From: Catalimonadaceae bacterium JC749
GTDB lineage: Bacteria; Bacteroidota; Bacteroidia; Cytophagales; Cyclobacteriaceae
NCBI GenBank assembly: GCA_021730635.1
Contig: JAJNNC010000016.1
Span: 1-64,000, forward strand
Reading direction: 5' to 3'
DNA length: 64,000 nucleotides
Made by a program: the position numbers and the translations under genes. The notes beneath the pieces are model-generated. The model did not search any database and was not told where the DNA came from. It worked only from the letters and a program-made list of their open reading frames with translations. Below, one piece after another: positions 8,476 to 16,786 of the stretch. Within the stretch, counting starts at the first letter, position 1. Every line of letters begins with the position of its first letter.

Positions 8476-10172
8476 TGAAAGCGACTATGAAAAATCTGAT
8501 AATATATGCATTAACTTTCGTGGGCCTGCTGACGACTGCTTGCAGCGATTTTCTGGAAGAGGAAAACCCGGGAAATGTAGTGTCCAATGAGTTTTATACC
8601 ACAGCTTCTGGCTATGAGAGTCTGGTCAACTCCGTATATGCTACCTTGCGTGATATTTATGGAGACGAACCCTATGTTTTTACCGCAGGAACCGACCTGT
8701 GGGTGGAAGGCAGAAGCGACCAGCCGGAAGGCATCAGCGAATACCGGGAACTGACACCCGAAGATGAATTTGTCACGGAATTTTATGAAAGCCTCTATAC
8801 GGCCATCCAACGCGCCAATGTAGCACTGTACTATAATGATAAAACCGAAGAAAATGACAAATTGAGCGTACGCCAAGGGGAAGTTAAGTTTCTAAGAGCC
8901 TACGATTATTTTCTTTTGGTACAGTCTTTCGGTGGGGTGCCTATTGTGGAAGCATACATTGATGAACCCATCCTGGAATTTGAGCGGAATTCTGCCGAAG
9001 AGGTATACAATTTCATCATTACTGAAATGGAAGAAGCGCTCACCTTGGTTCCTGAAACAGCAGAAGAACCTGGACGGGTAGATCGGAGAGCCATCCGCCA
9101 TTTTCTGGCCAAAGTGTATCTGACACGGGGCTATGAGTCATTCGGCACGGCCGATGATTTTGCTAAGGCTGCCCAGTATGCCGATGCCGCCATTGCCGGA
9201 CAGGGGCTTACCATTCCGTTTGAAGAGCTTTTTTATCCGGGCAATGAAGAAAATGAGGAAATTCTTTTTTCTGTACAATACGACAAGGCCTCTATATCGC
9301 AAGAACCTGAAACGGCCGGAAATGATCAGAATTACTGGTTTGGGCCTTACTTTGGAGGAGAAGGTGTACAGTACGGTTATCCTTACCGTTCTTACCGCCT
9401 GGTGCCTACCATGTACTTATTTAATACTTTTACAGAAAATGATGCCCGCTGGGATGCTACCTTTATGACCACCATTTATGAGGTTACAGCCGATGATGGG
9501 ACGCCAAGACCAGGCTATTACTTATACTACACGCAGGCTGATAGCAGAGAGGAACTGCCTGTCTATATTTACTTCGCACACCAGTGGGTCGATACTACTG
9601 CCTGGAGAAACGCCAACCCAAATCGCGCTAACGCAGAGATCAGGCCATACTCCGAACAATGGGAAGCGAATGCAGCAACCAACATGGATGCGGCTACACC
9701 GGCGGTCAAAAAATTTGATGACCCTACCGCTACCTTTTCAGGTTCTGGCAGCAGTGCCAGAGATATTTTTCTGGCTCGCCTGGGAGAAACGTACCTGATT
9801 GCAGCAGAAGCTTACTTCCAGATGGGAGATCTCAATACAGCGGCAGCAAGGATCAACGAAGTGAGAGGAAGAGCCGCCGAACCCGGCACGGAAAGTGAAA
9901 TGATGATTACTCCGGATCAGGTAACTATCAATTTTATTCTGGATGAAAGAGCCCGGGAGCTGGCAGGTGAGTATCACCGTTGGTTCGATCTGAAACGTAC
10001 AAGTACATTGATGGAGCGAACCAGAGAATATAATCGAAGTATCAGAGAATGGTTCAATGCAGGCGTTAATCCATTTGAAGGGACAGATGGAGGACTCAAA
10101 ATACTGAGACCTATTCCTACGATCGCACTACAATTGAATCAGGCAGAGGTTGCGCAAAATCCGGGCTATTAA
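8475..10172 (+). CDS. SusD/RagB-family glycan-binding lipoprotein
   Basis: This surface lipoprotein caps the SusC barrel and binds the oligosaccharide. The signal peptide ends in the lipobox LTTAC (Cys23 of the long form). An in-frame ATG at 8487 gives a more usual signal-peptide length and may be the real start. The SusD fold is indicated by the TPR-like N-terminal half (FLRAYDYFLLVQSFGGVP, a hallmark) and the C-terminal block RINEVRGRA ... ILDERARELAGEYHRWFDLKRT, ending LRPIPTIALQLN...QNPGY. The length of 565 aa is normal. It overlaps the susC stop by one base. Confidence 0.96.
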   Translation: MKATMKNLIIYALTFVGLLTTACSDFLEEENPGNVVSNEFYTTASGYESLVNSVYATLRDIYGDEPYVFTAGTDLWVEGRSDQPEGISEYRELTPEDEFVTEFYESLYTAIQRANVALYYNDKTEENDKLSVRQGEVKFLRAYDYFLLVQSFGGVPIVEAYIDEPILEFERNSAEEVYNFIITEMEEALTLVPETAEEPGRVDRRAIRHFLAKVYLTRGYESFGTADDFAKAAQYADAAIAGQGLTIPFEELFYPGNEENEEILFSVQYDKASISQEPETAGNDQNYWFGPYFGGEGVQYGYPYRSYRLVPTMYLFNTFTENDARWDATFMTTIYEVTADDGTPRPGYYLYYTQADSREELPVYIYFAHQWVDTTAWRNANPNRANAEIRPYSEQWEANAATNMDAATPAVKKFDDPTATFSGSGSSARDIFLARLGETYLIAAEAYFQMGDLNTAAARINEVRGRAAEPGTESEMMITPDQVTINFILDERARELAGEYHRWFDLKRTSTLMERTREYNRSIREWFNAGVNPFEGTDGGLKILRPIPTIALQLNQAEVAQNPGY

Positions 10173-10186
10173 CCCTTGGTTGTTAA

Positions 10187-10223
10187 TCGGAAACCGCAGA
10201 ACTTATCCCTTTGCGGTTTCTGA
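10187..10223 (+). terminator. 12-bp hairpin between susD and the lyase gene (attenuator or terminator)
   Basis: TCGGAAACCGCA (10187-10198) pairs with TGCGGTTTCTGA (10212-10223), with one G-U pair and a 13-base loop. No run of T follows, so it is not a textbook intrinsic terminator. It may damp read-through from susCD into the enzyme genes or stabilise the susCD 3' end. Confidence 0.5.
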
Positions 10224-10272
10224 GTTTAACGACACAGCTTTTGATGTTTGATCCTGCAGATCTGCCACAACC

Positions 10273-11634
10273 ATGCTACAAAAACTAACACTGCCTCTTC
10301 TTTTCTTTGCTATTTATTTCTCAAACTTGGAACATGGCAAGCTGCATGAATGGCCTTTCCAATCTCAGAGAACAGATAAGTTAGCGGCTTTTCCAGGGGC
10401 TGAAGGGGCGGGTAAATATACCACAGGCGGAAGAGGAGGGGCTGTTCTGGCTGTGACGAACCTCAACGATGAGGGACCTGGGAGCTTACGATATGCTATC
10501 GAACAAAAAGGAGCAAGGACCATTGTTTTTCAACTGTCGGGCACCATCGAGCTGCAATCTCCGCTGGAAATCAAGCACGGTGATCTGACCATTGCCGGAC
10601 AAACCGCCCCTGGCGATGGTATCTGTTTAAAGAAACATCCGCTGGAAATTCAGGCCGATAATGTGATCATCCGATACCTCAGGGTAAGGCTTGGCGATGA
10701 GGCCGGTCAACCCTATGATGCGATCGATGCCAAGAACCAAAAAAATATCATCATAGACCACTGTAGCTTCAGCTGGGCGGTAGACGAATGTGCTTCCTTT
10801 TATGATAATGAAAATTTCACGCTGCAGTGGTGCATCATCAGTGAAAGTCTGAACAGTTCGGTGCATCCTAAAGGGGAACATGGCTATGGGGGCATCTGGG
10901 GCGGGATGAATGCTTCCTTCCATCATAATATTCTGGCGCATCATAAGAGCCGCATGCCCCGGTTTCAGGGAAGCCGCTATCACCATAAGCCGGAAAAAGA
11001 GAAAGCAGAATTCAGTAATAATGTCATTTACAATTGGTTGTTGAAAAATTCTTATGGCGGAGAAGAAGGTAGCTATAACATGATCGCCAATTATTATAAA
11101 CCCGGCCCAGCTACTTCTGATAGCAAGGCTCGGATCATCTTAGACCCTTCTCAACCCTTCGGAAAATTTTACCTCAACGAAAATGTAGATGCTGCGGCAC
11201 CCGCTGTTACAGACAACAACTGGGCGGGTGTTAAACTATCGCCTGAAGACCTGACAGCGGTACAATTAAGAGAGCCTGTCGCGATTATTCCCTGTGTGGA
11301 AGCGGAGCCTGCCACCCAAGCCTATGAGCAGGTATTGGCACAGGCGGGGGCTTCCAAAGCAAGAGATCAGGTAGACCAACGCCTTGTAGCGGAAATTGAG
11401 AAGGGTACGTATCATTTCGGCAACCAGGGTATCATCAACAGTCAGGAAGAGGTAGGCGGATGGCCTGCCCTGCAGTCTCTGCCAGCACTGGCTGATACAG
11501 ACCATGATGGTATGCCCGATGCATGGGAGAAAAAACATCAGCTGAATCCTCAAAACCCTGAAGACAGAAATGCTACCACTGTAACACCGCCCTATACAAA
11601 CCTGGAAGCATACCTCCATGAAATTGTTGAATAA
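10273..11634 (+). CDS. Secreted pectate lyase-like protein (polysaccharide lyase family 1 type)
   Basis: The protein probably cleaves de-esterified homogalacturonan by beta-elimination. An N-terminal hydrophobic signal (LTLPLLFFAIYFSNLEHG) is followed by FPGAEGAGKYTTGGRGG, the typical start of PL1 right-handed beta-helix proteins. Further blocks are LNDEGPGSLRYAI, TIAGQTAPGDGICL, VIIRYLRVRLGD, NIIIDHCSFSWAVDE and HHKSRMPRFQGSRYH. The C-terminal part carries DTDHDGMPDAWEKKH, a calcium-binding-like element, and lacks an obvious secretion-system tail. At 453 aa it has the size of the Bacteroidota PL1 pectate lyases. The next gene starts 3 bp after its stop. Family assignment is strong; exact product chain length cannot be told. 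Confidence 0.88.
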   Translation: MLQKLTLPLLFFAIYFSNLEHGKLHEWPFQSQRTDKLAAFPGAEGAGKYTTGGRGGAVLAVTNLNDEGPGSLRYAIEQKGARTIVFQLSGTIELQSPLEIKHGDLTIAGQTAPGDGICLKKHPLEIQADNVIIRYLRVRLGDEAGQPYDAIDAKNQKNIIIDHCSFSWAVDECASFYDNENFTLQWCIISESLNSSVHPKGEHGYGGIWGGMNASFHHNILAHHKSRMPRFQGSRYHHKPEKEKAEFSNNVIYNWLLKNSYGGEEGSYNMIANYYKPGPATSDSKARIILDPSQPFGKFYLNENVDAAAPAVTDNNWAGVKLSPEDLTAVQLREPVAIIPCVEAEPATQAYEQVLAQAGASKARDQVDQRLVAEIEKGTYHFGNQGIINSQEEVGGWPALQSLPALADTDHDGMPDAWEKKHQLNPQNPEDRNATTVTPPYTNLEAYLHEIVE

Positions 11635-11637
11635 ACT

Positions 11638-12381
11638 ATGAAGAAACTTCTTTCTTTACTGAGCCTGAGCTTGTTTGCTTTTGTGCTTCTGCCTAAGGAG
11701 CCTGTCAAAGTGTACCTGATTGGAGACTCTACCATGTCTGTTAAAGAGGTTAGAGCCTATCCGGAAACAGGGTGGGGAATGCCCTTTCAGTATTTCTTTG
11801 ACACCAGCGTGGTGGTAGACAACCGGGCTAAAAACGGACGGAGTACCGGCTCTTTTCTGGCAGAAAATCGTTGGCAGCCTGTCGTAGACAGCTTGCAGGC
11901 AGGTGACTATGTATTCATTCAGTTTGGCCACAACGATGAGGTGGAAACCAAGAAAACCTATACAACGCCGGAAACATTCAAAGCCAACCTGGTCCGTTAT
12001 GTAACAGAAACCAGAGAAAAAGAGGCACATCCGGTCTTGCTAACTCCTGTGGCCCGCAGAAGATTTGATAAGGCAGGTCATATCGTAGGCACGCATGAGC
12101 AGTACTCAGAAATTGTACGCACGGTAGCCAAGGAACAGCAGGTGCCGCTGATTGACCTGGATAAGAAAAGCCAGGCACTGTTGCAGCAACTGGGTGTGGA
12201 GAAATCTAAGTTATTGTTTAACTGGCTGCAACCCGGCGAGCATCCCAACTATCCGGAAGGGGTGGAAGACAACACCCATTTTAATGAATTGGGTGCCCGT
12301 AAAATGGCCGAACTGGTGCTGGCTGAAATCAGGGCCTTGGATTTGGCGTTGGCCGACAGAATAGTAATAAGGCAGCCATAA
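11638..12381 (+). CDS. Rhamnogalacturonan acetylesterase-like SGNH hydrolase (CE12 type)
   Basis: The enzyme removes acetyl groups from the rhamnogalacturonan backbone so that lyases and hydrolases can act. After a signal peptide (LLSLLSLSLFAFVLLP) the SGNH blocks are all present: block I YLIGDSTMS with the catalytic Ser, block II DNRAKNGRSTGS (Gly/Asn region), block III FIQFGHNDE (Asn) and block V DNTHFNELGA with the catalytic Asp-x-x-His. The length of 247 aa is usual for CE12. It starts 3 bp after the lyase gene and is followed by the pectin methylesterase, consistent with one enzyme operon. Confidence 0.92.
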   Translation: MKKLLSLLSLSLFAFVLLPKEPVKVYLIGDSTMSVKEVRAYPETGWGMPFQYFFDTSVVVDNRAKNGRSTGSFLAENRWQPVVDSLQAGDYVFIQFGHNDEVETKKTYTTPETFKANLVRYVTETREKEAHPVLLTPVARRRFDKAGHIVGTHEQYSEIVRTVAKEQQVPLIDLDKKSQALLQQLGVEKSKLLFNWLQPGEHPNYPEGVEDNTHFNELGARKMAELVLAEIRALDLALADRIVIRQP

Positions 12382-12475
12382 CGAAATATTAGCGCTCATG
12401 AGCCCACAGGGGCAACAGGAGTAGTCCGGTTGGTATTTAAGCATGAGCGATGGCTGTAGATCAATTGAAAAATAT

Positions 12476-13471
12476 ATGCGTACTTTTCTCTATACAAAAA
12501 AACATTACAAAATCCAGCTGCTGTTTGTTTTATGGATTGTACAATCCCCTATCGGAAGCTATGGCCAGGAAAAACAATATGATATGGTAGTAGCCAAAGA
12601 CGGGAGTGGAGATTATCAGTATGTTCAGGATGCTATTGATGCCTGTCGGGCCTTCACCCCCAAAAGATTAAACATCTTCATCAAAAATGGAGTGTACAAA
12701 GAAAAGGTGCTCATTCCCGGCTGGATCACGGATATATCCCTGATTGGAGAAAGTATAGACAGTACCATCATCACCTATGATGACCATGCTGGCAAAGGCA
12801 AAATGGGTACCTTTGATTCCTATACAGTAAAAATAGAGGGTAATGATATTGTGGTGGAAAATATTGCCATTGCCAATACAGCGGGGGAAGTAGGACAGGC
12901 CGTAGCCTTGCACATAGAAGGAGACAGGTGTGTTTTCAGAAATTGTAAATTCTTAGGCAACCAGGATACCATGTTTGCTTCCGGTGAAAACTCCCGCCAG
13001 TATTATCAGGATTGCTACATAGAAGGCACTACCGATTTTATTTTTGGTCCTGCCACCGCTGTGTTTGAAGACTGTGTGATCCATAGCAAAAAGAACTCTT
13101 ACATTACAGCCGCTTCCACCCCGGAGTGGGTAGCTTACGGCTATGTCTTTATAGATTGTAAATTCACTGCCGCAGAGGGTGTAGGGGAGGTATACTTGGG
13201 TCGCCCGTGGAGAGACTATGCCCAAACGGTTTTCATTCGTGCTGACTTGGGAACCCATATATTGCCTGAAGGCTGGCATAACTGGTCAAGACCGGAAGCG
13301 GAAGAAACTACTTTTTATGCAGAGTATGGTTCAACAGGAGCTGGTGCTGATCCAACTGCCAGGGTGCCATGGGCTCATCAGCTAGAGGAAAAGGAGTTAC
13401 AAAATTACGCCTTGGATAAAATATTTAATGGTTGGGATCCTATAAGAGCCCATGTTTCTGGAAAAGAATAA
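12476..13471 (+). CDS. Pectin methylesterase (CE8), intact copy
   Basis: The enzyme demethylates homogalacturonan, making it a substrate for pectate lyase and GH28. An N-terminal signal (IQLLFVLWIVQSPIGSYGQ) precedes a right-handed beta-helix. The CE8 landmarks are visible: FIKNGVYKEKV, GQAVALHIEGD, GNQDTMFA, GTTDFIFGPATAVFEDC with the catalytic Asp, and YLGRPWRDYAQTVF with the substrate-binding Arg-Pro-Trp. An in-frame ATG at 12443 would add 11 residues; I chose 12476 because the signal peptide begins there. It shares about the same layout as the interrupted CE8 gene at 22737-23726. A dispersed repeat starts shortly downstream. Confidence 0.93.
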   Translation: MRTFLYTKKHYKIQLLFVLWIVQSPIGSYGQEKQYDMVVAKDGSGDYQYVQDAIDACRAFTPKRLNIFIKNGVYKEKVLIPGWITDISLIGESIDSTIITYDDHAGKGKMGTFDSYTVKIEGNDIVVENIAIANTAGEVGQAVALHIEGDRCVFRNCKFLGNQDTMFASGENSRQYYQDCYIEGTTDFIFGPATAVFEDCVIHSKKNSYITAASTPEWVAYGYVFIDCKFTAAEGVGEVYLGRPWRDYAQTVFIRADLGTHILPEGWHNWSRPEAEETTFYAEYGSTGAGADPTARVPWAHQLEEKELQNYALDKIFNGWDPIRAHVSGKE

Positions 13472-13587
13472 TATGAAAAAGCTGTCATTCATTGCTCCTA
13501 AAGGAATGTTTCAGTGGTCTGTCGATAAAAATGAGCATTAGAAATATATTGTACAATTACAGAACATGTTTAAATTTTTTATAATGT

Positions 13588-13807
13588 ACGTTTTTCGGTG
13601 CGTTGGGCGAAAATTTAGCGAGGTTGCGTTAGCTAAGTGCCAGGAAGCTTTAAATTTTCCGCGCCACGTCGGCTTGACTTTTTTGGTTCGTTTTTTTGCG
13701 GTTCCCCGCCGGGACAAGAAAAAAATGAACAAGACAAAAAGGTAACAAAGCCCAATGATGTTTCTTACAAGCTATGGTTTACAAAACAAAATTTTTAAAC
13801 AAGCTCT
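13588..13807. repeat. Dispersed repeat, copy 1 (no 27-bp insert)
   Basis: This segment is nearly identical to 22487-22726, in the same orientation 8.9 kb away. Shared stretches include GGTGCGTTGGGCGAAAATTT, the AAGCTTTAAATTTTCCGCGC block and TTTTTTGCGGTTCCCCGCCG. The similarity continues through CAAGCTATGGTTT to TTTTTAAACAAG just before the next gene. Copy 2 has an extra 27-bp hairpin-forming insert. On the minus strand both copies keep a short reading frame (here 13538-13732) with the peptide FFLSRRGTAKKRT, which may be incidental. Each copy ends just upstream of a plus-strand gene and may supply its promoter. Confidence 0.85.
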
Positions 13808-13814
13808 ACACTTC

Positions 13815-13822
13815 TACTTTTG
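13815..13822 (+). promoter_or_regulatory. Probable Bacteroidota -7 box (TACTTTTG) for the dehydrogenase gene
   Basis: TACTTTTG fits TAnnTTTG exactly. A T-rich stretch (13792-13796) sits at about the -33 position. Transcription would start near 13829, giving a leader of about 30 bases before the ATG at 13860. Confidence 0.4.
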
Positions 13823-13859
13823 TAAGAGAAAGATTTTTCAATGTAAATGTACTAACCGG

Positions 13860-15635
13860 ATGTTGAAGATACAGAATAGCTTTTCCTTCCTGATATTTTT
13901 TCTTCAGCTGTTTCTGCTGGCCTGTAACAGTAACCCTGAGCAGTCGGAAGAAAGCGTCTACCTACAGGATGAACAGGCCATACAACAAGGAGAAACACTG
14001 TTTTCGCAGTACTGCGCTTCCTGTCATGCCTTTGACCAGAACCTGATTGGCCCAAACCTGAGCGGCGTTACCAGAGAGGCCAGTCATGATTGGCTTGCCT
14101 CCTTCATTCAGAACGCTCCGGAAATGATTGATAATGGCGACGCCCGTGCCACTGAACTTTATGAGCAGTACAAACAATATATGCCTGCTTTTCCCATGCT
14201 CAAGGAGCAGGAAATAGAAGCTTTGCTATCCTACATGCATACCTATGATGCACAGCCTGTGGCGACCGGTTCGGTGGATACTGCCAATGCCATTCGCAAT
14301 CCTATGCCTGAAAAAATCCCCGATTCAGGGTTGAGGTTGGTGTTGGAGAAAGTTTTGCAGGCACCTGCTACCGCAGAAGAAGGTATATTGGCACGCATCA
14401 ACAGGCTTCAGGCCATCCGTCAGCAGGGGAAAGAAAGACTGTTTATCAACGATCTGCGCGGCAAGCTGTACGAGATCAGAGACAACAGCTGTCAGGTATT
14501 TTTGGATGCAAAATCTTATTTTCCTGATTTTATGGAACATCCGGGCTGGGGAACAGGACTGGCTCACTTCGAATTTCACCCTGAGTTTGATAACAACGGA
14601 CTGTTCTATACAACCCACACGGAAAAACCGGGTTCGGGTAAGGCTGACTTTGCTTACGACGATTCTATCACAGTGACCGTGCAATATGTGCTGACAGAAT
14701 GGAAAATGGATGATCCGCAGGCAGCCAGGTTTTCGGGTAGCAGCAAAGAACTGCTCCGGGCCAATATGGTGACACAGATCCATGGTATGCAGGCAATAGA
14801 CTTCAGGCCCCAGGCAAAACCCGGTGACCCGGATTATGGTCTGCTTTACATAGGTGTGGGTGACGGAGGGGCTTCTTTCGGAGGCTACCCCTTTATTCCA
14901 CACCGTAAAGATGGCATTTGGGGCGCTGTGCTTCGCATCGACCCCAAAGGGAATAACAGTAAAAATGGAAACTACGGAATTCCGGATGACAATCCCTGGG
15001 TGAATGAACCCGGCGCTTTGGGAGAAGTATACTGTTACGGATTTCGCAATCCTCATCACTTTTCCTGGGACCCCTCCGGGCAAACATTATACGTGACAGA
15101 CATTGGGCAGCATCAGATCGAAGAGGTCAATATAGCCATACCAGGAGGCGACTATGGCTGGCCTGAGCGTGAAGGCACTTTCGTGATTAATACTAATGGT
15201 AAAGCCGACCTGATCTACCCGCTTCCCGCTGATGATCCTGACCACTACGTGTATCCGGTAGTGCAGTATGACCATGACGAAGGCAATGCCATTATGGGAG
15301 GTGGCGTGTATCAAGGTAAGCAGGTGCCTCCATTGCAGGGTAAGTACATTTTTGGAGATATCGTAAACGGTAGGATCTTTTTTGCAGCTACTGAGGAGAT
15401 GAAGCTGGGCCAACAGGCGCCTGTATACTCCTTGAGCCTGCGGCTTAAAGATGAGACGGAAACTACGGATTTTAAGACACTGACAGGAGTGGAAAGGGTG
15501 GCGTTGCGCATAGGAGAGGATAGTCAGCACCAGTTGTATTTCTTTACCAAAAGTGATGGCATGCTTTACAGGGTCATAGGCAGTGAAAATGCGACGGTAC
15601 AGCCAGATACGGCTTTACATTCCCAAATTGAATAA
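13860..15635 (+). CDS. Cytochrome c / sorbosone dehydrogenase-type lipoprotein
   Basis: This is a periplasmic or surface quinoprotein-like sugar dehydrogenase fused to an electron-accepting cytochrome c. The start at 13860 places the lipobox LFLLAC at Cys22; an upstream ATG at 13755 lies in the dispersed repeat and would add 35 residues without signal character. A haem c motif CASCH is at residues 52-56 with an axial Met region YMPAFPML. The rest is a beta-propeller of the GSDH/sorbosone dehydrogenase type: RINRLQAIRQQGKERLFINDLRGKLYEI, LYIGVGDGGAS, GLRNPHHFSWDP-like (GFRNPHHFSWDP), YGWPEREGTF and GKYIFGDIVNGRIFF. The role in pectin use is unclear; it may oxidise released sugars. Family assignment is good, substrate unknown. 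Confidence 0.85.
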   Translation: MLKIQNSFSFLIFFLQLFLLACNSNPEQSEESVYLQDEQAIQQGETLFSQYCASCHAFDQNLIGPNLSGVTREASHDWLASFIQNAPEMIDNGDARATELYEQYKQYMPAFPMLKEQEIEALLSYMHTYDAQPVATGSVDTANAIRNPMPEKIPDSGLRLVLEKVLQAPATAEEGILARINRLQAIRQQGKERLFINDLRGKLYEIRDNSCQVFLDAKSYFPDFMEHPGWGTGLAHFEFHPEFDNNGLFYTTHTEKPGSGKADFAYDDSITVTVQYVLTEWKMDDPQAARFSGSSKELLRANMVTQIHGMQAIDFRPQAKPGDPDYGLLYIGVGDGGASFGGYPFIPHRKDGIWGAVLRIDPKGNNSKNGNYGIPDDNPWVNEPGALGEVYCYGFRNPHHFSWDPSGQTLYVTDIGQHQIEEVNIAIPGGDYGWPEREGTFVINTNGKADLIYPLPADDPDHYVYPVVQYDHDEGNAIMGGGVYQGKQVPPLQGKYIFGDIVNGRIFFAATEEMKLGQQAPVYSLSLRLKDETETTDFKTLTGVERVALRIGEDSQHQLYFFTKSDGMLYRVIGSENATVQPDTALHSQIE

Positions 15636-15661
15636 ATAATACGATCACGCTACACTACCCT

Positions 15662-15763
15662 ATGAAAATAGAATGCTTTGCCTGCAGTACAGTCAATCCC
15701 GGTTGTATGGCAGGCTGGTATGAGGAACCCATAAGCATGAAAGTGGTAAGGCATTTAACCTAA
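15662..15763 (+). pseudogene. Fragment of a glyoxalase/VOC-fold gene
   Basis: The 33-codon frame begins MKIECFACSTVNPGCMAGWY and ends with a stop after KVVRHLT. It aligns with the start of the intact VOC gene at 20205 (MKIEHFALNVAQPNEMAAWY). The continuation MKVVRHL matches the usual next strand of that family, but the segment between is shortened and nothing further is present. It looks like a truncated, diverged relic of a second copy rather than a functional peptide. Confidence 0.6.
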
Positions 15764-15770
15764 CAAATCC

Positions 15771-16718
15771 ATGAGAAAACTATTACTTTTCCTAACGCTG
15801 CTTACCCACACCATCTTGGCACAGGAAGTGGAAATTCCCCGTGATACCTCTTATACGGTCAACAGTACCTATGAAAAACTACATCAACACTATCCCCTGA
15901 TAGAAATTGTGCGGCCAAACCTACCCGATGGCGTAGCCCATAACAAAAACGTAGTTTACCGTACCCTGGGCCACAGAAAACTGCAGGCAGATATTTTTTA
16001 TCCTGAGCAGGCAGATAGAAAAAAATATCCAGGGGTGCTGCTCATTCATGGAGGAGGATGGCGGGCAGGCGATCGCTCCCTGATGGTGCCTTTAGCGCAG
16101 CAACTGGCAGCCGAAGGCTATGTGACTGTTGCTGTTGACTACAGACTTTCCCTGGAAGCTCCCTATCCGGCCGCGGTTCATGATCTGAAAGCTGCCCTCC
16201 GCTGGATGCGGGCCAAGGCCGGCGACTATCCTCTTGATCCGACACGAATAGCCGTGTTGGGTTGTTCCGCAGGAGGTCAGCTGGCAGCCCTGATCGGTAC
16301 CACTGCCGGCATGAAAAAGCTGGAAGGAAAAGGAGATGACAAAGCACATAGCAGCAAGGTACAGGCTATCATAGATATTGATGGCATCCTGGCTTTCAAA
16401 CACCCTGAGTCGGAAGAAGGGGCTATGGCAGCCCAGTGGCTGGGAGGTACTTATGAAGAAGCTTCCCCAAACTGGATAGAAGCCTCTGCTTTAACCCATG
16501 CAGACAAAAACACACCGCCAGTGCTTTTTATGGGCAGTGCGTTTCCCCGTTTTCAAGCCGGTAAAAACGACATGATCAAAATACTGAAGAAAAACAGTAT
16601 CTATCATGAAGCCCATGTTTTTGAGGATGCCCCGCATTCTTTCTGGCTGTTTCATCCCTGGTTTGAACCAACTTTACAGTATGTAACTGGATTTTTGCAT
16701 AAAATATTTAAACAATAA
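15771..16718 (+). CDS. Secreted alpha/beta-hydrolase, carbohydrate esterase-like
   Basis: This is a probable periplasmic esterase acting on acetyl or other ester groups of pectic oligosaccharides. A signal peptide (LLLFLTLLTHTILAQ) is followed by the BD-FAE/lipase-like fold: the oxyanion motif LLIHGGGWRAGD, the nucleophile elbow GCSAGG (Ser), an Asp region DIDGILAFKH and the final His in DAPHSFWLFHPW. The length of 315 aa is typical. Its stop overlaps an ATG of the next frame. The pectin context suggests an acetylesterase, but feruloyl or other esters are possible. Confidence 0.83.
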   Translation: MRKLLLFLTLLTHTILAQEVEIPRDTSYTVNSTYEKLHQHYPLIEIVRPNLPDGVAHNKNVVYRTLGHRKLQADIFYPEQADRKKYPGVLLIHGGGWRAGDRSLMVPLAQQLAAEGYVTVAVDYRLSLEAPYPAAVHDLKAALRWMRAKAGDYPLDPTRIAVLGCSAGGQLAALIGTTAGMKKLEGKGDDKAHSSKVQAIIDIDGILAFKHPESEEGAMAAQWLGGTYEEASPNWIEASALTHADKNTPPVLFMGSAFPRFQAGKNDMIKILKKNSIYHEAHVFEDAPHSFWLFHPWFEPTLQYVTGFLHKIFKQ

Positions 16719-16786
16719 TGCTGACAAAAATCAATGGGCAAGCCATCACTTTAATCCTCCAAGTTGTATTATTAGTAAATAGGACA

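Noticed and set aside
13538-13732. Calling the SRRGTAKKRT frames in the dispersed repeat real genes
   Set aside because: The frame lies in a repeat with promoter-like sequence, is rich in basic residues and has no start signal; the frame-keeping insert is noted as a finding instead.
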